Assembly: GCA_900321275.1 (NCBI GenBank)
Contig: ONVI01000009.1
Coordinates: forward strand, 1 to 52,761
Length of the DNA stretch: 52,761 nucleotides
Direction: 5' to 3'
DNA from: an uncultured Eubacteriales bacterium
GTDB lineage: Bacteria > Bacillota > Clostridia > Oscillospirales > Oscillospiraceae
The notes under the pieces: generated by a model
The model's database searches: none
Told to the model about the DNA's origin: nothing
Seen by the model: the letters and a program-made list of their open reading frames with translations, nothing else
Shown here: positions 23,626 to 31,433 of the stretch, one piece after another
How the letters are laid out: each line of letters opens with the position of its first letter
Numbering within the stretch: the first letter of the stretch is position 1
Position numbers and translations under genes: made by a program

Positions 23626-23676
23626 CGCTCCATCCGCCCGTCCGCTCCATCCGCCCGTCCGCTCCATCCGCCCGTC
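23626..23676. repeat. Tandem repeat, three exact 17 bp units
   Basis: CGCTCCATCCGCCCGTC occurs three times in a row without change (23626-23642, 23643-23659, 23660-23676). It lies between divergent genes, just upstream of the GH13 promoter. Exact identity suggests recent slippage. No role is evident. Confidence 0.9.
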
Positions 23677-23687
23677 CGAATTTTCAC

Positions 23688-23716
23688 TTGAAATGCTTTT
23701 CTCGTCTTGGTATAAT
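23688..23716 (+). promoter_or_regulatory. Sigma-A promoter of the GH13 gene
   Basis: TTGAAA (23688-23693) and TATAAT (23711-23716) are separated by 17 bases, 58 bases before the start codon. Confidence 0.82.
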
Positions 23717-23774
23717 GCAAAAGTATTCTTACTCTAACGCATAATTACACCTGCTTTGAAGGAGAGATGTTCAA

Positions 23775-25448
23775 ATGGCATGGTACGATGAAGCGGTATT
23801 TTACCACGTTTATCCGCTGGGTCTCACCGGGGCCCCCAGGCAGAACGATTACGGCGAGCCGGTGCATCGGCTCAACACGCTGCTGCCCTGGATCGGGGAG
23901 CTGAAGAAGGCGGGTTTCACCGCCCTCTACATCGGCCCGCTCTTCCAATCCGTGGGGCATGGCTACGAGACCACCGACTACCGGCTTCTGGACAGCCGCC
24001 TCGGCACGAACGAGGATTTGAAGAACTTTGTCGCAGCCTGCCACGCAGAGGACATCCGGGTCATATTTGACGGCGTCTTCAACCACACCGGGCGTGATTT
24101 CTTTGCGTTCAAGGATCTGCAGACCCACCGGGAGTCCTCCGCCTATCGGGACTGGTACTGCAACGTGAACTTCTGGGGCAACAACGAGTATAACGACGGC
24201 TTCTCCTACGACAACTGGGGCGGCTACAACCTGCTGGTGAAGCTCAACCAGAGAAACCCCGCCGTCCGGGATTATATCTGTGACGTGATCCGCTTCTGGG
24301 TCAGCGAGTTCGATGTGGACGGCATCCGTCTCGACGCCGCCGACGTGCTGGATTTTGAGTTCATGAAGGCCCTGCGGCGCACCGCCGACGAGGTCAAGCC
24401 GGACTTCTGGCTCATGGGCGAGGTGATCCACGGGGACTACTCCCGCTGGGCAAACGAGAACACCCTGCACTCCGTCACCAACTACGCCCTGCACAAGGCC
24501 CTGTACAGCGGGCACAACGACCACAATTACTTTGAGATCGCCCACACCGTTCAGCGCACCAACGGGATGATCCCTCCCCATATCAAGCTCTACAACTTTG
24601 TGGACAACCATGATGTGGAGCGCATCCACACCAAGCTCATGAACAAGGCCCATTACATACCCGTCCACATCCTGCTCTATACCCTGCCGGGCATCCCGTC
24701 GGTCTACTACGGCAGCGAGTTCGGCATCGACGGGCGCAAGGAGCGCGGCTCGGACGATTCGCTGCGCCCGAGCATCGACCTTGAGGAGCATCTGGACGAT
24801 TACGTGAACAACCCCTACACCCTGCTCATCATTGCCCTCGGCCGCATCCACCGGGAGTGGAAGCAGGATCTGGTCTGGGGCGACTTCCGCCAGCTCTGCC
24901 TGACGAACCAGCAGTATGCCTTCGCGCGCGGCAGGCTCATCGTCGCCGTGAACAACAGCGACGGCGAGGCCTGGATCAATGTGGAGGCGCAGGCCCCCGC
25001 CTATATCGGCCTTCTCAGCGGCAGACGCATCGAGAGCGGCGGAGGGCGCCTGAATGTAAATCTCCCCGGCTGCGGCGGCGACATCTTCGCCCCGGATGAC
25101 GAGGCGCTCCGTGTCGAGACGCCCGTCAAGGCGCAGGCCCCCGCAAAGCCCGAAAAAAAGCCGGAGGTGCCCGGGAAAGCGGCGCCGGAGAAAAAGCCGG
25201 AGCCCCCCAAGGCAAAGCCCGCCGCCGTAATGGCGGAGACAACGCCCGAAGAGAAGGCGCAGGCCCCGCGCCCGGAGGATGTGGAGATCCCCGATATTCC
25301 CTATGATCTCATGACGGTGGAGCAGCTTCAGGCCGTGATCCTCAAAAAGATGGCGCAGAACGGCCCCGTCACCGAGCGGATGCGCCAGGACGTGGTAGAG
25401 AACATCTGGCACAACTCCCTTGTGAATTGGGCCAACAGCTTCCGCTGA
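23775..25448 (+). CDS. Alpha-amylase family (GH13) glycoside hydrolase with extra C-terminal region
   Basis: A 557-residue GH13 enzyme acting on alpha-glucans or related oligosaccharides. The catalytic residues are the nucleophile D187 in DGIRLDAAD, acid/base E216 in LMGEV and D280 in FVDNHD; VIFDGVFNHTG is the fourth conserved region. No signal peptide is seen, so it is cytoplasmic. The catalytic part ends near residue 440. It is followed by a linker rich in Pro, Lys, Ala and Glu (about 450-505) and a short helical tail (about 510-557) that I do not recognise and that may be a docking region. ATG at 23775 follows GAAGGAGAGATG. It has its own promoter. Confidence 0.92.
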   Translation: MAWYDEAVFYHVYPLGLTGAPRQNDYGEPVHRLNTLLPWIGELKKAGFTALYIGPLFQSVGHGYETTDYRLLDSRLGTNEDLKNFVAACHAEDIRVIFDGVFNHTGRDFFAFKDLQTHRESSAYRDWYCNVNFWGNNEYNDGFSYDNWGGYNLLVKLNQRNPAVRDYICDVIRFWVSEFDVDGIRLDAADVLDFEFMKALRRTADEVKPDFWLMGEVIHGDYSRWANENTLHSVTNYALHKALYSGHNDHNYFEIAHTVQRTNGMIPPHIKLYNFVDNHDVERIHTKLMNKAHYIPVHILLYTLPGIPSVYYGSEFGIDGRKERGSDDSLRPSIDLEEHLDDYVNNPYTLLIIALGRIHREWKQDLVWGDFRQLCLTNQQYAFARGRLIVAVNNSDGEAWINVEAQAPAYIGLLSGRRIESGGGRLNVNLPGCGGDIFAPDDEALRVETPVKAQAPAKPEKKPEVPGKAAPEKKPEPPKAKPAAVMAETTPEEKAQAPRPEDVEIPDIPYDLMTVEQLQAVILKKMAQNGPVTERMRQDVVENIWHNSLVNWANSFR

Positions 25449-25461
25449 ACCCGGGCAATAC

Positions 25462-25545
25462 AGGGAAGCGCTGATTAAATCGAGGTGTGCAGACCGGCGA
25501 GTGGATTTTTCGTCATGTGCGCGGGGATTTTTTCAGCGTTTCCTT
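25462..25545. repeat. 84 bp palindromic MITE-like element, copy 2
   Basis: Imperfect terminal inverted repeats, AGGGAAGCGCTGATTAAAT (25462-25480) and ATTTTTTCAGCGTTTCCTT (25527-25545), enclose an interior that aligns with copy 1 at 18637-18722 (shared AAATCGA, GTGT, ATTTT, CGTC, TGCGCGG). It lies 13 bases past the GH13 stop codon and directly before a GGDEF gene remnant. Confidence 0.8.
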
Positions 25546-25551
25546 AACTCT

Positions 25552-25689
25552 GTTCTTAAGGCGGCCGATAAGAGAATGTACACGAACAAAAGAGAGTATT
25601 ACCGCTCAACTGAGAAAGACAGGCGAAAAAGAAGAATGGCCATTCCTGATTGCAGTCATGACCAATCGAATGATTCTCTGATCGGCTGA
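25552..25689 (+). pseudogene. C-terminal remnant of a GGDEF (diguanylate cyclase) gene
   Basis: The frame reads VLKAADKRMYTNKREYYR followed by a basic tail and a TGA at 25687-25689. The form ADKRMYxNKREYYR is the usual end of a GGDEF domain. The rest of the domain is missing: the remnant begins 6 bases after the MITE-like element. The element may mark the break point of the lost part. No ribosome binding site or start is seen. A terminator with a UUCG loop follows, as would be expected for the original gene. Confidence 0.7.
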
Positions 25690-25731
25690 TGGAATGAGCT
25701 CAGAAGCAAATTCCAGTTTGCCGATCTGAAT

Positions 25732-25758
25732 AGAGCGCCTCTTCGGAGGCGCTATTTT
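25732..25758 (+). terminator. Terminator with UUCG tetraloop
   Basis: AGCGCCTC (25734-25741), TTCG and GAGGCGCT (25746-25753) form a perfect 8-pair stem with the very stable UUCG loop, followed by ATTTTA. It lies 43 bases past the stop of the GGDEF remnant. Confidence 0.85.
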
Positions 25759-26105
25759 ACTGGCTTTTTCGCACACAAACAAACGATGAACCCGCTATTA
25801 ATTGAAGATACACCCTGAAGGGTGCAAAATCGGCTTTTCAGGGCGTAAAATGTGATTGTATCAAAAAGCCTCTCTCAATGGGCGTGAGGCTATATAGAGA
25901 TTGAAAAAGTACCCATTTCGCAGAAACTGACACTGACGATGATGGAGACGGAAGAATACAGCAGCATCGGAATTAACAGGATAAACAGTTTGCTGCGCGC
26001 TCCCAACTGCCCCTTCGTGCTGCTCGTCAGCAAAAGAAGCTGGTCAAACGGCGGGCGCTTGAAGCGTTCACCCGCAAGAAATTGATGATTTGAGGGCTTG
26101 CGGTA
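25759..26105. other. Stretch without a recognised gene
   Basis: About 350 bases between a terminator and a promoter. Small hairpins are seen (CACCC-TGAA-GGGTG near 25810; GCCTC...GAGGC near 25869-25889). On the minus strand a frame ending with a TAG at 25890-25892 reads a basic stretch and then one hydrophobic helix. This could be the worn end of a membrane-protein gene, but it has no start or binding site that I can support. This looks like a decayed zone next to the inserted element. Confidence 0.4.
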
Positions 26106-26134
26106 TTGAGAAAAGCGCTTTCGTTTGCTATAAT
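26106..26134 (+). promoter_or_regulatory. Sigma-A promoter before a decapitated reading frame
   Basis: TTGAGA (26106-26111) and TATAAT (26129-26134) are separated by 17 bases, 41 bases before the ATG at 26176. Confidence 0.7.
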
Positions 26135-26175
26135 AACATTCATCACACCGGATTTTTTAAAGGAGATAGACGGAA

Positions 26176-26235
26176 ATGAAATTAGGGATCGATATATATG
26201 AGCCCTTTTCCGTATCGCCATGCAGCCTTATATAA
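26176..26235 (+). pseudogene. Truncated 5' end of a gene, or a 19-residue peptide
   Basis: ATG follows AAAGGAGATAGACGGAA, a very good binding site, and encodes MKLGIDIYEPFSVSPCSLI before a TAA. Promoter, binding site and start are those of an ordinary gene, but the frame stops after 19 codons. The conjugative element begins within the next few hundred bases, so the most likely reading is a chromosomal gene whose body was cut off by insertion of that element. A true small peptide is possible. The first residues do not identify the family. Confidence 0.45.
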
Positions 26236-26522
26236 AGCTGCAAAAGCGCATGGTTCCGTGTTTTTTGACTTTACAAAGATCACATAACTCCATGCAATTT
26301 CATAAGGTTTTATGGCAAGTTGGCGTAGAAATGGCGTAGACCATTAATGTTGTCTGGAGTCCAATACAACAACTATTCTCTGATTTAATACGGGTTATTA
26401 TCCTGCATGATTTGGCGTAAAAAATGGGCTTGCATAAGAATGCTGGCTCTTTTTTACTATCTAAACAACGCAGACTCGACATAGATACGTACCAAGCAAA
26501 GATGAATATTAAATCGTTTTCA
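26236..26522. other. AT-rich junction stretch, probable left border of the conjugative element
   Basis: About 290 bases with no supported gene and clearly lower GC than either side. The short motif TGGCGTA occurs three times (26322, 26331 and 26411 regions). No tRNA gene and no clear attachment repeat can be proved because the other end of the element is outside the window. Confidence 0.4.
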
Positions 26523-26552
26523 GGCTCGACACGAAAGTGCCGGGCCTTTCTT
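26523..26552 (+). terminator. Hairpin with T-tract at the head of the element
   Basis: GGCTCGACAC (26523-26532), GAAA loop and GTGCCGGGCC (26537-26546) form a 10-pair stem with one mismatch and one G-U pair, followed by TTTCTT. It lies 23 bases before the first gene of the element, so it may stop read-through from the chromosome or attenuate the element's genes. Confidence 0.65.
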
Positions 26553-26575
26553 ATTGCCTGAAAGGAGGAGCAAAA

Positions 26576-26980
26576 ATGGCGCCACAAATCATAAGTCCCT
26601 TTGACCCTACTGCCCGGACGCGGCTCCGGCGGATGGGACTACTTACAGTGGAAGAACAGGTCAACAAGAACGCAATAGAGACAATTAGCATTCTGCAGGC
26701 TGGTCTGCTCTTTTCCCAGATTCTTGACTGTTGCGGCGATTGGGAGGGGACACTCAGTGTCTGCCGCAGGATCACGGCGCAGGCAGCTCAGATCAAGGAT
26801 CGACAGATCCTGCTGCTTATCTCCATTCAATATGACGCGATTGCAAAGCCATTGCCGGAGGTCATCTGGTGGATTTCCGGCAGCGACGCTTTGCTTGCGC
26901 CCTTTGTTCGCGGTTTTGTTCATCATCTGAACGAGCTGTGTGCGGAGGAAAACTCTCGTGAGGGAGGTGATGTTATGTAA
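26576..26980 (+). CDS. Hypothetical protein at the head of the conjugative element
   Basis: A 134-residue soluble protein that I do not recognise. ATG at 26576 follows AAAGGAGGAGCAAAA, so I prefer it to the earlier frame start at 26537. The sequence is mostly helical, with QVNKNAIETISILQAGLLFSQ in the first half and a hydrophobic stretch (LPEVIWWISGSDALLAPFV) in the second half that is too short and polar for a sure membrane helix. It is the first gene of the element, before the structured leader of the transfer operon, so a control or accessory role is possible. Confidence 0.6.
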   Translation: MAPQIISPFDPTARTRLRRMGLLTVEEQVNKNAIETISILQAGLLFSQILDCCGDWEGTLSVCRRITAQAAQIKDRQILLLISIQYDAIAKPLPEVIWWISGSDALLAPFVRGFVHHLNELCAEENSREGGDVM

Positions 26981-27204
26981 GGAACGAATATAGAGATTGC
27001 TCAGCAAGAGGAGGAATGCCTATGCGTTAGTTTATCCATCCCAAAGGGGAGGTCGGGAACACGCTCCCCTTTGGGAAAGGCAGAGCAAGGCAGGCGGTCA
27101 ATCCGCCGCAAAAGGCGAATGACCTTTCTTGCCTTACGCTGCGTGGACGGAGGGGCGATCATGCCCCTTCGTCAGTACAAAACCACTATCAAAACTGAGG
27201 AGGA
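26981..27204 (+). ncRNA. Structured leader before the transfer operon, with mini-ORF
   Basis: This 224-base gap holds a perfect 12-pair hairpin (CCCAAAGGGGAG 27040-27051 with CTCCCCTTTGGG 27064-27075). A second fold brings together GGTCA and TGACC with GCAAG/CTTGC outside, near 27085-27133. A third is GGGGC...GCCCC at 27152-27167. A mini-ORF, MPMR, lies at 27016-27030 behind GAGGAGG. The 15-mer GAGGAGGAATGCCTA at 27008-27022 recurs at 27197-27211 as the binding site and start of the next gene. The layout resembles a leader-controlled operon. Confidence 0.5.
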
Positions 27205-27552
27205 ATGCCTACGAAGAAACTTTTTAAGCTGTATCTCTTTTCCCTGACCGTGCTTCTCCTGACGGCGCTCTTTACCGTGCCCGCCTACGCCACGGAAGAT
27301 ATGTGGACGGCGGCCAACAGGATCATTGTGGACGTCTACACCCATATCGCAGGAATCAGCACAGTGCTTGCCGGCCTGATGTCCGCTGTCGCGGTGATCG
27401 GAGCCAAGCTCTCCAACAACCAGCACAAGGTCGATCAGGCTTGGGACTGGCTCAAGCGTATCTGGATCGCGTGGGCGGTCATCAATGGCATCGGCGCTTT
27501 CATCGCCTACGTTGCGCCTCTGTTCAGCGGGCTTGCAACCATCAGCCCTTGA
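27205..27552 (+). CDS. VirB2/TrbC-like pilin-type small membrane protein
   Basis: A 115-residue protein with an N-terminal signal ending in PAYA-TE (about residues 26-29) and then two hydrophobic segments (about 43-65 and 86-108) separated by a charged loop. This layout is that of VirB2/TrbC-type proteins of type IV secretion systems. It also fits unnamed small membrane proteins often found first in transfer operons of Firmicute elements. ATG follows GAGGAGGA. It is followed by a VirB6/TrbL-like gene, as expected for a mating-pore operon. Confidence 0.65.
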   Translation: MPTKKLFKLYLFSLTVLLLTALFTVPAYATEDMWTAANRIIVDVYTHIAGISTVLAGLMSAVAVIGAKLSNNQHKVDQAWDWLKRIWIAWAVINGIGAFIAYVAPLFSGLATISP

Positions 27553-27592
27553 CAGATAAATCCACAACCAAGGCAGAGAGGAGGGCCGAAGT

Positions 27593-29572
27593 TTGCTTGA
27601 GCTTATCTTTCAGGGCTTCATCGAATGGACCTACGGCCTGATCCTGGAGTGCTGGGAATACTTTTCATCCATGCTTCTGAACGTCATGAGCATGGATTTC
27701 GTATATCTGAAGGAGCGGATGCCGGTCATTCAGCCTGTCATGCAGACCATGCTGGCGCTGGGCTGGGCCTTGCTCATCGGGAACCTGGTGTTTCAAGCGG
27801 TGCGCAGCATGATGACCGGTCTCGGCTTCGAGGCAGAAGACCCCAAGCTGCTGTTCGGCAGGACCTTCGTCTTTTCTTTCCTGCTGGTCGCGAGTCCGCA
27901 AATCTGCAACATTGCGCTCAATATGACCTCCACAGTCATCAATATGCTGGAGGTCCCAGACGCGGTGGATATCAAGTTTGCGGACAAGGCGAGCTTTGCG
28001 GGACTCAGCGCCTCCTGGCTGCTGGTCGTGATCTGTGGGATCGTCGTTATGTTTCAGTCGCTCAAGCTTATTCTGGAGATGGCAGAACGGTATTTTATCC
28101 TTGCCGTTCTGACCATCACCTCTCCGCTGGCCTTCGGTATGGGCGGCAGCCGCAGCACCTCGGACATTTTCTCCGGCTGGTGCCGGATGTATGGCTCCAT
28201 GTGTTTGCTCACAATCCTGAACGTGATGTTCGTCAAAATGCTTTTGTCGGTACTCTCGTTTTACCCCAGCGGTGTGGACGTGCTGCCCTGGATGGTGCTG
28301 GTGCTGACCGTGGTGAAGGTGGCAAAGAAAGCCGACGCTATCGTTGCGCGGATCGGGCTGAACCCGGCCATGACCGGCGACTCTCTGGGCAGATTCCCCG
28401 GCGCGCTCTCGTATATGGTGATGCGCTCCATCGTGGGGAGTATCCTGCACAGCGCGGGACGCGGCAGCACACAGAGCAGCCGCAGGAACCCGAACACGCC
28501 TGCCGGCGGGCCGCACATTACGCCCAACGGACCGACCCCGCCAAAATCTGACGGTGCCGGAAGCAGGAGCATGGGCAGCGTGAATGTAAACAGCAATCAG
28601 AATACCACTGCTCAGCAGAGCCAGAACACGCAGTTAGGCGCGCAGCAATCCAGCGTCAACGAGTATGTCTCAGGAAACAGCGACGGCAGCAATGCCTATG
28701 ATACCCGCAGGACTTCCGTACCTCTGGGGACACGCAGGGCACCGGGCCATACCCGCCAGACAGTGCAGACGAATCCTCCCGGAACGCAGGGAACGAATCC
28801 GACCAATGGCAGCGAAGTTAAGCACGGCACGGCAGGAATGCCCGCCGCGTCCGGAGAGCGCGTCGTTCAGAACGCCGGTCGTGCCGATCAAAGCGGCAGC
28901 GCCTTAAACCAGCAGCACAGTCCCGGCACGGCACCGGCAGGAAACCGGTCGGCAGTCGGCAACGGACCGCGCTTCACCCAACGTGAGGCAGGCAATGCCC
29001 GACGCACGAATCGCGCTGAGCACGGCACGACAGGAACAGTACAGAGCTCCGAGCAGAATAACGTCGCCATCGGCGCAGCACGCGTCAGCAGTTCTGTGAA
29101 CGCTGTCACGCAAAATCCCGCACAGCAGGGTCCCGGCAATACGCACATGACAGGACAGTCACCCACGATCCGCGCCCAATCCTCCGGAAGCAGTACCGAA
29201 CCAAGGGCAAGCGCAAGACCCGAAGCACGGCAGGGCAGGAATGCCCCATCGTCAGGTCAGGCAGCATCACCCAAGGCAGCAAGCCCGGCAAGGCGCGGCA
29301 TAGACATTTCCCCGCCGAGCATGGCAGATATGACAAGACCTGCGCAGTCCTTCACGGCACAGCAGAAAGACCGTCCGCCGCGCCAACAGAATCCCACTTT
29401 GCACCACGGCACCGCAGGAATCGCCCCACCGACAGCAATCTCGCCGGACAAACAGGAAAACAAGCCCGCACGGGCAAGCAGCCGGGATGAGGGTATCGGT
29501 ATGGTAGAACTTACACCGGAGGACATCCGTGACCTGAAGGGAGGCGGAGATGACGGACACGCAGAGGAATAA
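27593..29572 (+). CDS. TrbL/VirB6-like mating-pore membrane protein with long disordered tail
   Basis: A 659-residue protein. The first about 290 residues have six to seven hydrophobic segments and resemble TrbL/VirB6 pore proteins of conjugation systems. Residues about 290-640 are rich in Ser, Asn, Gln, Thr, Gly and Pro and look unstructured. HGTAG or HGTTG units recur in this tail, and the DNA shows the matching motif about five times. The end (GMVELTPEDIRDLKGG) becomes acidic. The start is a TTG at 27593 behind GAGGAGGGCCGAAG. It overlaps the next gene by 23 bases. The tail may reach through or along the cell wall, which is inference. Confidence 0.8.
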   Translation: MLELIFQGFIEWTYGLILECWEYFSSMLLNVMSMDFVYLKERMPVIQPVMQTMLALGWALLIGNLVFQAVRSMMTGLGFEAEDPKLLFGRTFVFSFLLVASPQICNIALNMTSTVINMLEVPDAVDIKFADKASFAGLSASWLLVVICGIVVMFQSLKLILEMAERYFILAVLTITSPLAFGMGGSRSTSDIFSGWCRMYGSMCLLTILNVMFVKMLLSVLSFYPSGVDVLPWMVLVLTVVKVAKKADAIVARIGLNPAMTGDSLGRFPGALSYMVMRSIVGSILHSAGRGSTQSSRRNPNTPAGGPHITPNGPTPPKSDGAGSRSMGSVNVNSNQNTTAQQSQNTQLGAQQSSVNEYVSGNSDGSNAYDTRRTSVPLGTRRAPGHTRQTVQTNPPGTQGTNPTNGSEVKHGTAGMPAASGERVVQNAGRADQSGSALNQQHSPGTAPAGNRSAVGNGPRFTQREAGNARRTNRAEHGTTGTVQSSEQNNVAIGAARVSSSVNAVTQNPAQQGPGNTHMTGQSPTIRAQSSGSSTEPRASARPEARQGRNAPSSGQAASPKAASPARRGIDISPPSMADMTRPAQSFTAQQKDRPPRQQNPTLHHGTAGIAPPTAISPDKQENKPARASSRDEGIGMVELTPEDIRDLKGGGDDGHAEE

Positions 29573-30875
29573 CAAGCTGCAAGATGCCGCGGACGCTGCT
29601 CGAAAAGCGAGAGCTTTTCACCGGATCGCAAAAGCCGCGTCTCTCGGCGGAGCCGAAGGCGCGGCCATCGCCGCACTGGAGGAAGCCGCGCCGTTTCTTA
29701 TCAAGCTCATCGCCGGCCTCATGATCGCCGCCGTTCTGATTCCCATGTTGGTCTTCACCGGTATGCCCAACATGTTCTTCGGCTTTGACGGCTCCGAGAC
29801 CGCCGAGGTCATGGATATGACACGCAAGGCCATGGCCATCGGCGGGGCGTATATCAGCCTCAAAACCTTTGAAAATACGCAGGTGGATGCGGTCGTGACC
29901 GGCATCGTCAATGAATACGAAAACGCCGGTCAGAAGATCGACCATGTTGTGGTCCACAGCTCTTTCGGCGAGGTGGACTTGATCTGGATGATTGCCATCA
30001 ACTCGGTGGCCTTTGAACAGGATCTGAACAGCATGACCGTCGAGAGCATCTGGAACCTCAGCTATTCCAGTCTTGAAAAACGCTATCGTCTCGGTATCTT
30101 CGGAGAGGCGGAGACTACGCTGGAGATCAGCTTCGAAAAATTCGATCCCGAAGCGACCATGGAGGAACTGGGCTTTGACGAGGAAGCGCGGGAATGGGCG
30201 AAGGCCCTGCATGACATCCTGGAGAAAAGCGACGCACTGCACAAATACGGGTCATACTACAAACCCGTGGCCATCAGCTACAGCGGCGATACCTCCACAG
30301 CCTACGGCGGCCCCATCGACCACGGCGGCAGCTACCAGAACGAGATCGACAATTCCCGCTTCAAGAACCCCTACTATAAGAACAACCATGATCTCGCGGT
30401 ATTTGCCACCCAGGCATGGGAAAACAACTGGGGCTATGTGTGGGGAACCTTCGGCAATGTTCTTACGAGTTCCCTTCTCTATTATAAGATAGAACAGTAT
30501 CCGGAGGGCGTGGGAAACTTTGAGAGCTTTATCCGCGAAAACTGGCTTGGCCGCCGCACGGTGGACTGTGTGGGTCTCATCAAAGCCTACGGCTGGTATA
30601 ATCCGGACACCGGGATGATGGACTATGCCTCAAACGGCATGTCTGACCTGGGCGCAGATCAGATGTTCTATGCCGCCTCCGAGAGCGGCTCCATCGACAC
30701 CATCCCGGAAATTGAGGGCCTGGCCGTCTGGAAAAGCGGCCACATCGGCGTGTATATCGGCGGCGGTTATGTGATCGAGGCCATGGGCACCATGTACGGC
30801 GTTGTACGCACGGAGCTCACAGGCCGCGGCTGGGAGGGCTGGTGCAAGATCCCCTTCATCAGCTATAACCAATGA
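29550..30875 (+). CDS. NlpC/P60 cell-wall hydrolase of the transfer system (VirB1-like role)
   Basis: A 441-residue protein with one membrane helix near residues 50-70, a middle region of unknown fold and a C-terminal NlpC/P60 cysteine peptidase domain. The catalytic Cys is C340 in VDCVGLIKAYGWY and His is H398 in SGHIGVYIGGGYV. Such proteins cut peptidoglycan to let the mating channel through, acting outside the membrane. It overlaps both neighbours (23 bases upstream, ATGA downstream), so it is part of one tightly packed transfer operon. Confidence 0.88.
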   Translation: MTDTQRNNKLQDAADAARKARAFHRIAKAASLGGAEGAAIAALEEAAPFLIKLIAGLMIAAVLIPMLVFTGMPNMFFGFDGSETAEVMDMTRKAMAIGGAYISLKTFENTQVDAVVTGIVNEYENAGQKIDHVVVHSSFGEVDLIWMIAINSVAFEQDLNSMTVESIWNLSYSSLEKRYRLGIFGEAETTLEISFEKFDPEATMEELGFDEEAREWAKALHDILEKSDALHKYGSYYKPVAISYSGDTSTAYGGPIDHGGSYQNEIDNSRFKNPYYKNNHDLAVFATQAWENNWGYVWGTFGNVLTSSLLYYKIEQYPEGVGNFESFIRENWLGRRTVDCVGLIKAYGWYNPDTGMMDYASNGMSDLGADQMFYAASESGSIDTIPEIEGLAVWKSGHIGVYIGGGYVIEAMGTMYGVVRTELTGRGWEGWCKIPFISYNQ

Positions 30876-31132
30876 CGAGGCTCCAGTATATCCGTATGCG
30901 CTGCGGAATCAGCGCACAGGAGTTGGGTCAATACCTTGGCATGTCTCAACAGCACATCAGCCGCATGGAGCTTCTGGACATTCCGGCAACGCCAGAACAC
31001 GAAAAGAAGCTGCGCAAAGCCATGCTCCGCCTGATCGACCGGCGGATACGCGAGATATTCCGGCTGCGGTTCTACTGCAAGACCCATGACGGCTGCCTGC
31101 TTGAACACATGGAGGAAAACGAGCATGAATGA
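30872..31132 (+). CDS. Small helix-turn-helix protein (Xre type)
   Basis: An 86-residue protein starting with an Xre-type HTH: IRMRCGISAQELGQYLGMSQQHISRMEL at residues 7-34 has the usual two helices and turn. The C-terminal half is basic and helical with two Cys and no known domain. It starts inside the previous stop codon (ATGA) and overlaps prgI by 8 bases, so it is made together with the transfer proteins. It may set the level of the operon. Confidence 0.75.
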   Translation: MTRLQYIRMRCGISAQELGQYLGMSQQHISRMELLDIPATPEHEKKLRKAMLRLIDRRIREIFRLRFYCKTHDGCLLEHMEENEHE

Positions 31133-31433
31133 GGAAACCTACTACATACCCAATAATTTTACAGACGCGGGGCGCGTCTTCGGCCTTTTTGAGATCCGCA
31201 ATTTCATCGAGGCCCTTATACTCACGCTGCCGCTTTTGCTGCTGTGCTTTAAGCTGCTGCCCTTTGAGCTCTCGGTGAAGCTGGTCATCGCCCTTTCGGT
31301 CGCCGTTCCCATCGGCGGCTTTGCGCTGATCGGCATCGATGGCGACAGCCTGACCCGCTGGCTTGGCGGCTGGTGGCATTGGCGGAGAGCGCGGCGGAGA
31401 ATCTGTTACCGTGGGGAGGTGAAACGCAGATGA
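31125..31433 (+). CDS. PrgI-family transfer membrane protein
   Basis: A 102-residue protein with two close hydrophobic segments (about residues 28-48 and 52-70) and a basic C-terminus. Size, layout, and position just before VirB4 genes match the PrgI family of Gram-positive conjugation systems. The N-terminal MNEETYYIPNNFTDAGRVFG is typical. I chose ATG at 31125 over an earlier frame start at 31086, because the later one gives the family-like N-terminus and follows GGAGGAAAACGAGC. Confidence 0.8.
   Translation: MNEETYYIPNNFTDAGRVFGLFEIRNFIEALILTLPLLLLCFKLLPFELSVKLVIALSVAVPIGGFALIGIDGDSLTRWLGGWWHWRRARRRICYRGEVKRR

Noticed and set aside
23626-23676. CRISPR array
   Set aside because: The 17 bp units are directly adjacent with no spacers. 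No other repeat-spacer pattern or cas gene was seen in the window.
23745-25412. 555-codon open frame opposite the GH13 gene
   Set aside because: The GH13 protein has all catalytic motifs on the plus strand; the minus frame is a repetitive Val/Gly/Leu-rich shadow.
25890-26125. Minus-strand membrane-protein gene in the gap before the conjugative element
   Set aside because: The frame has one hydrophobic helix and a basic part but no supported start, binding site or family; it may be a relic and is mentioned only in the gap entry.
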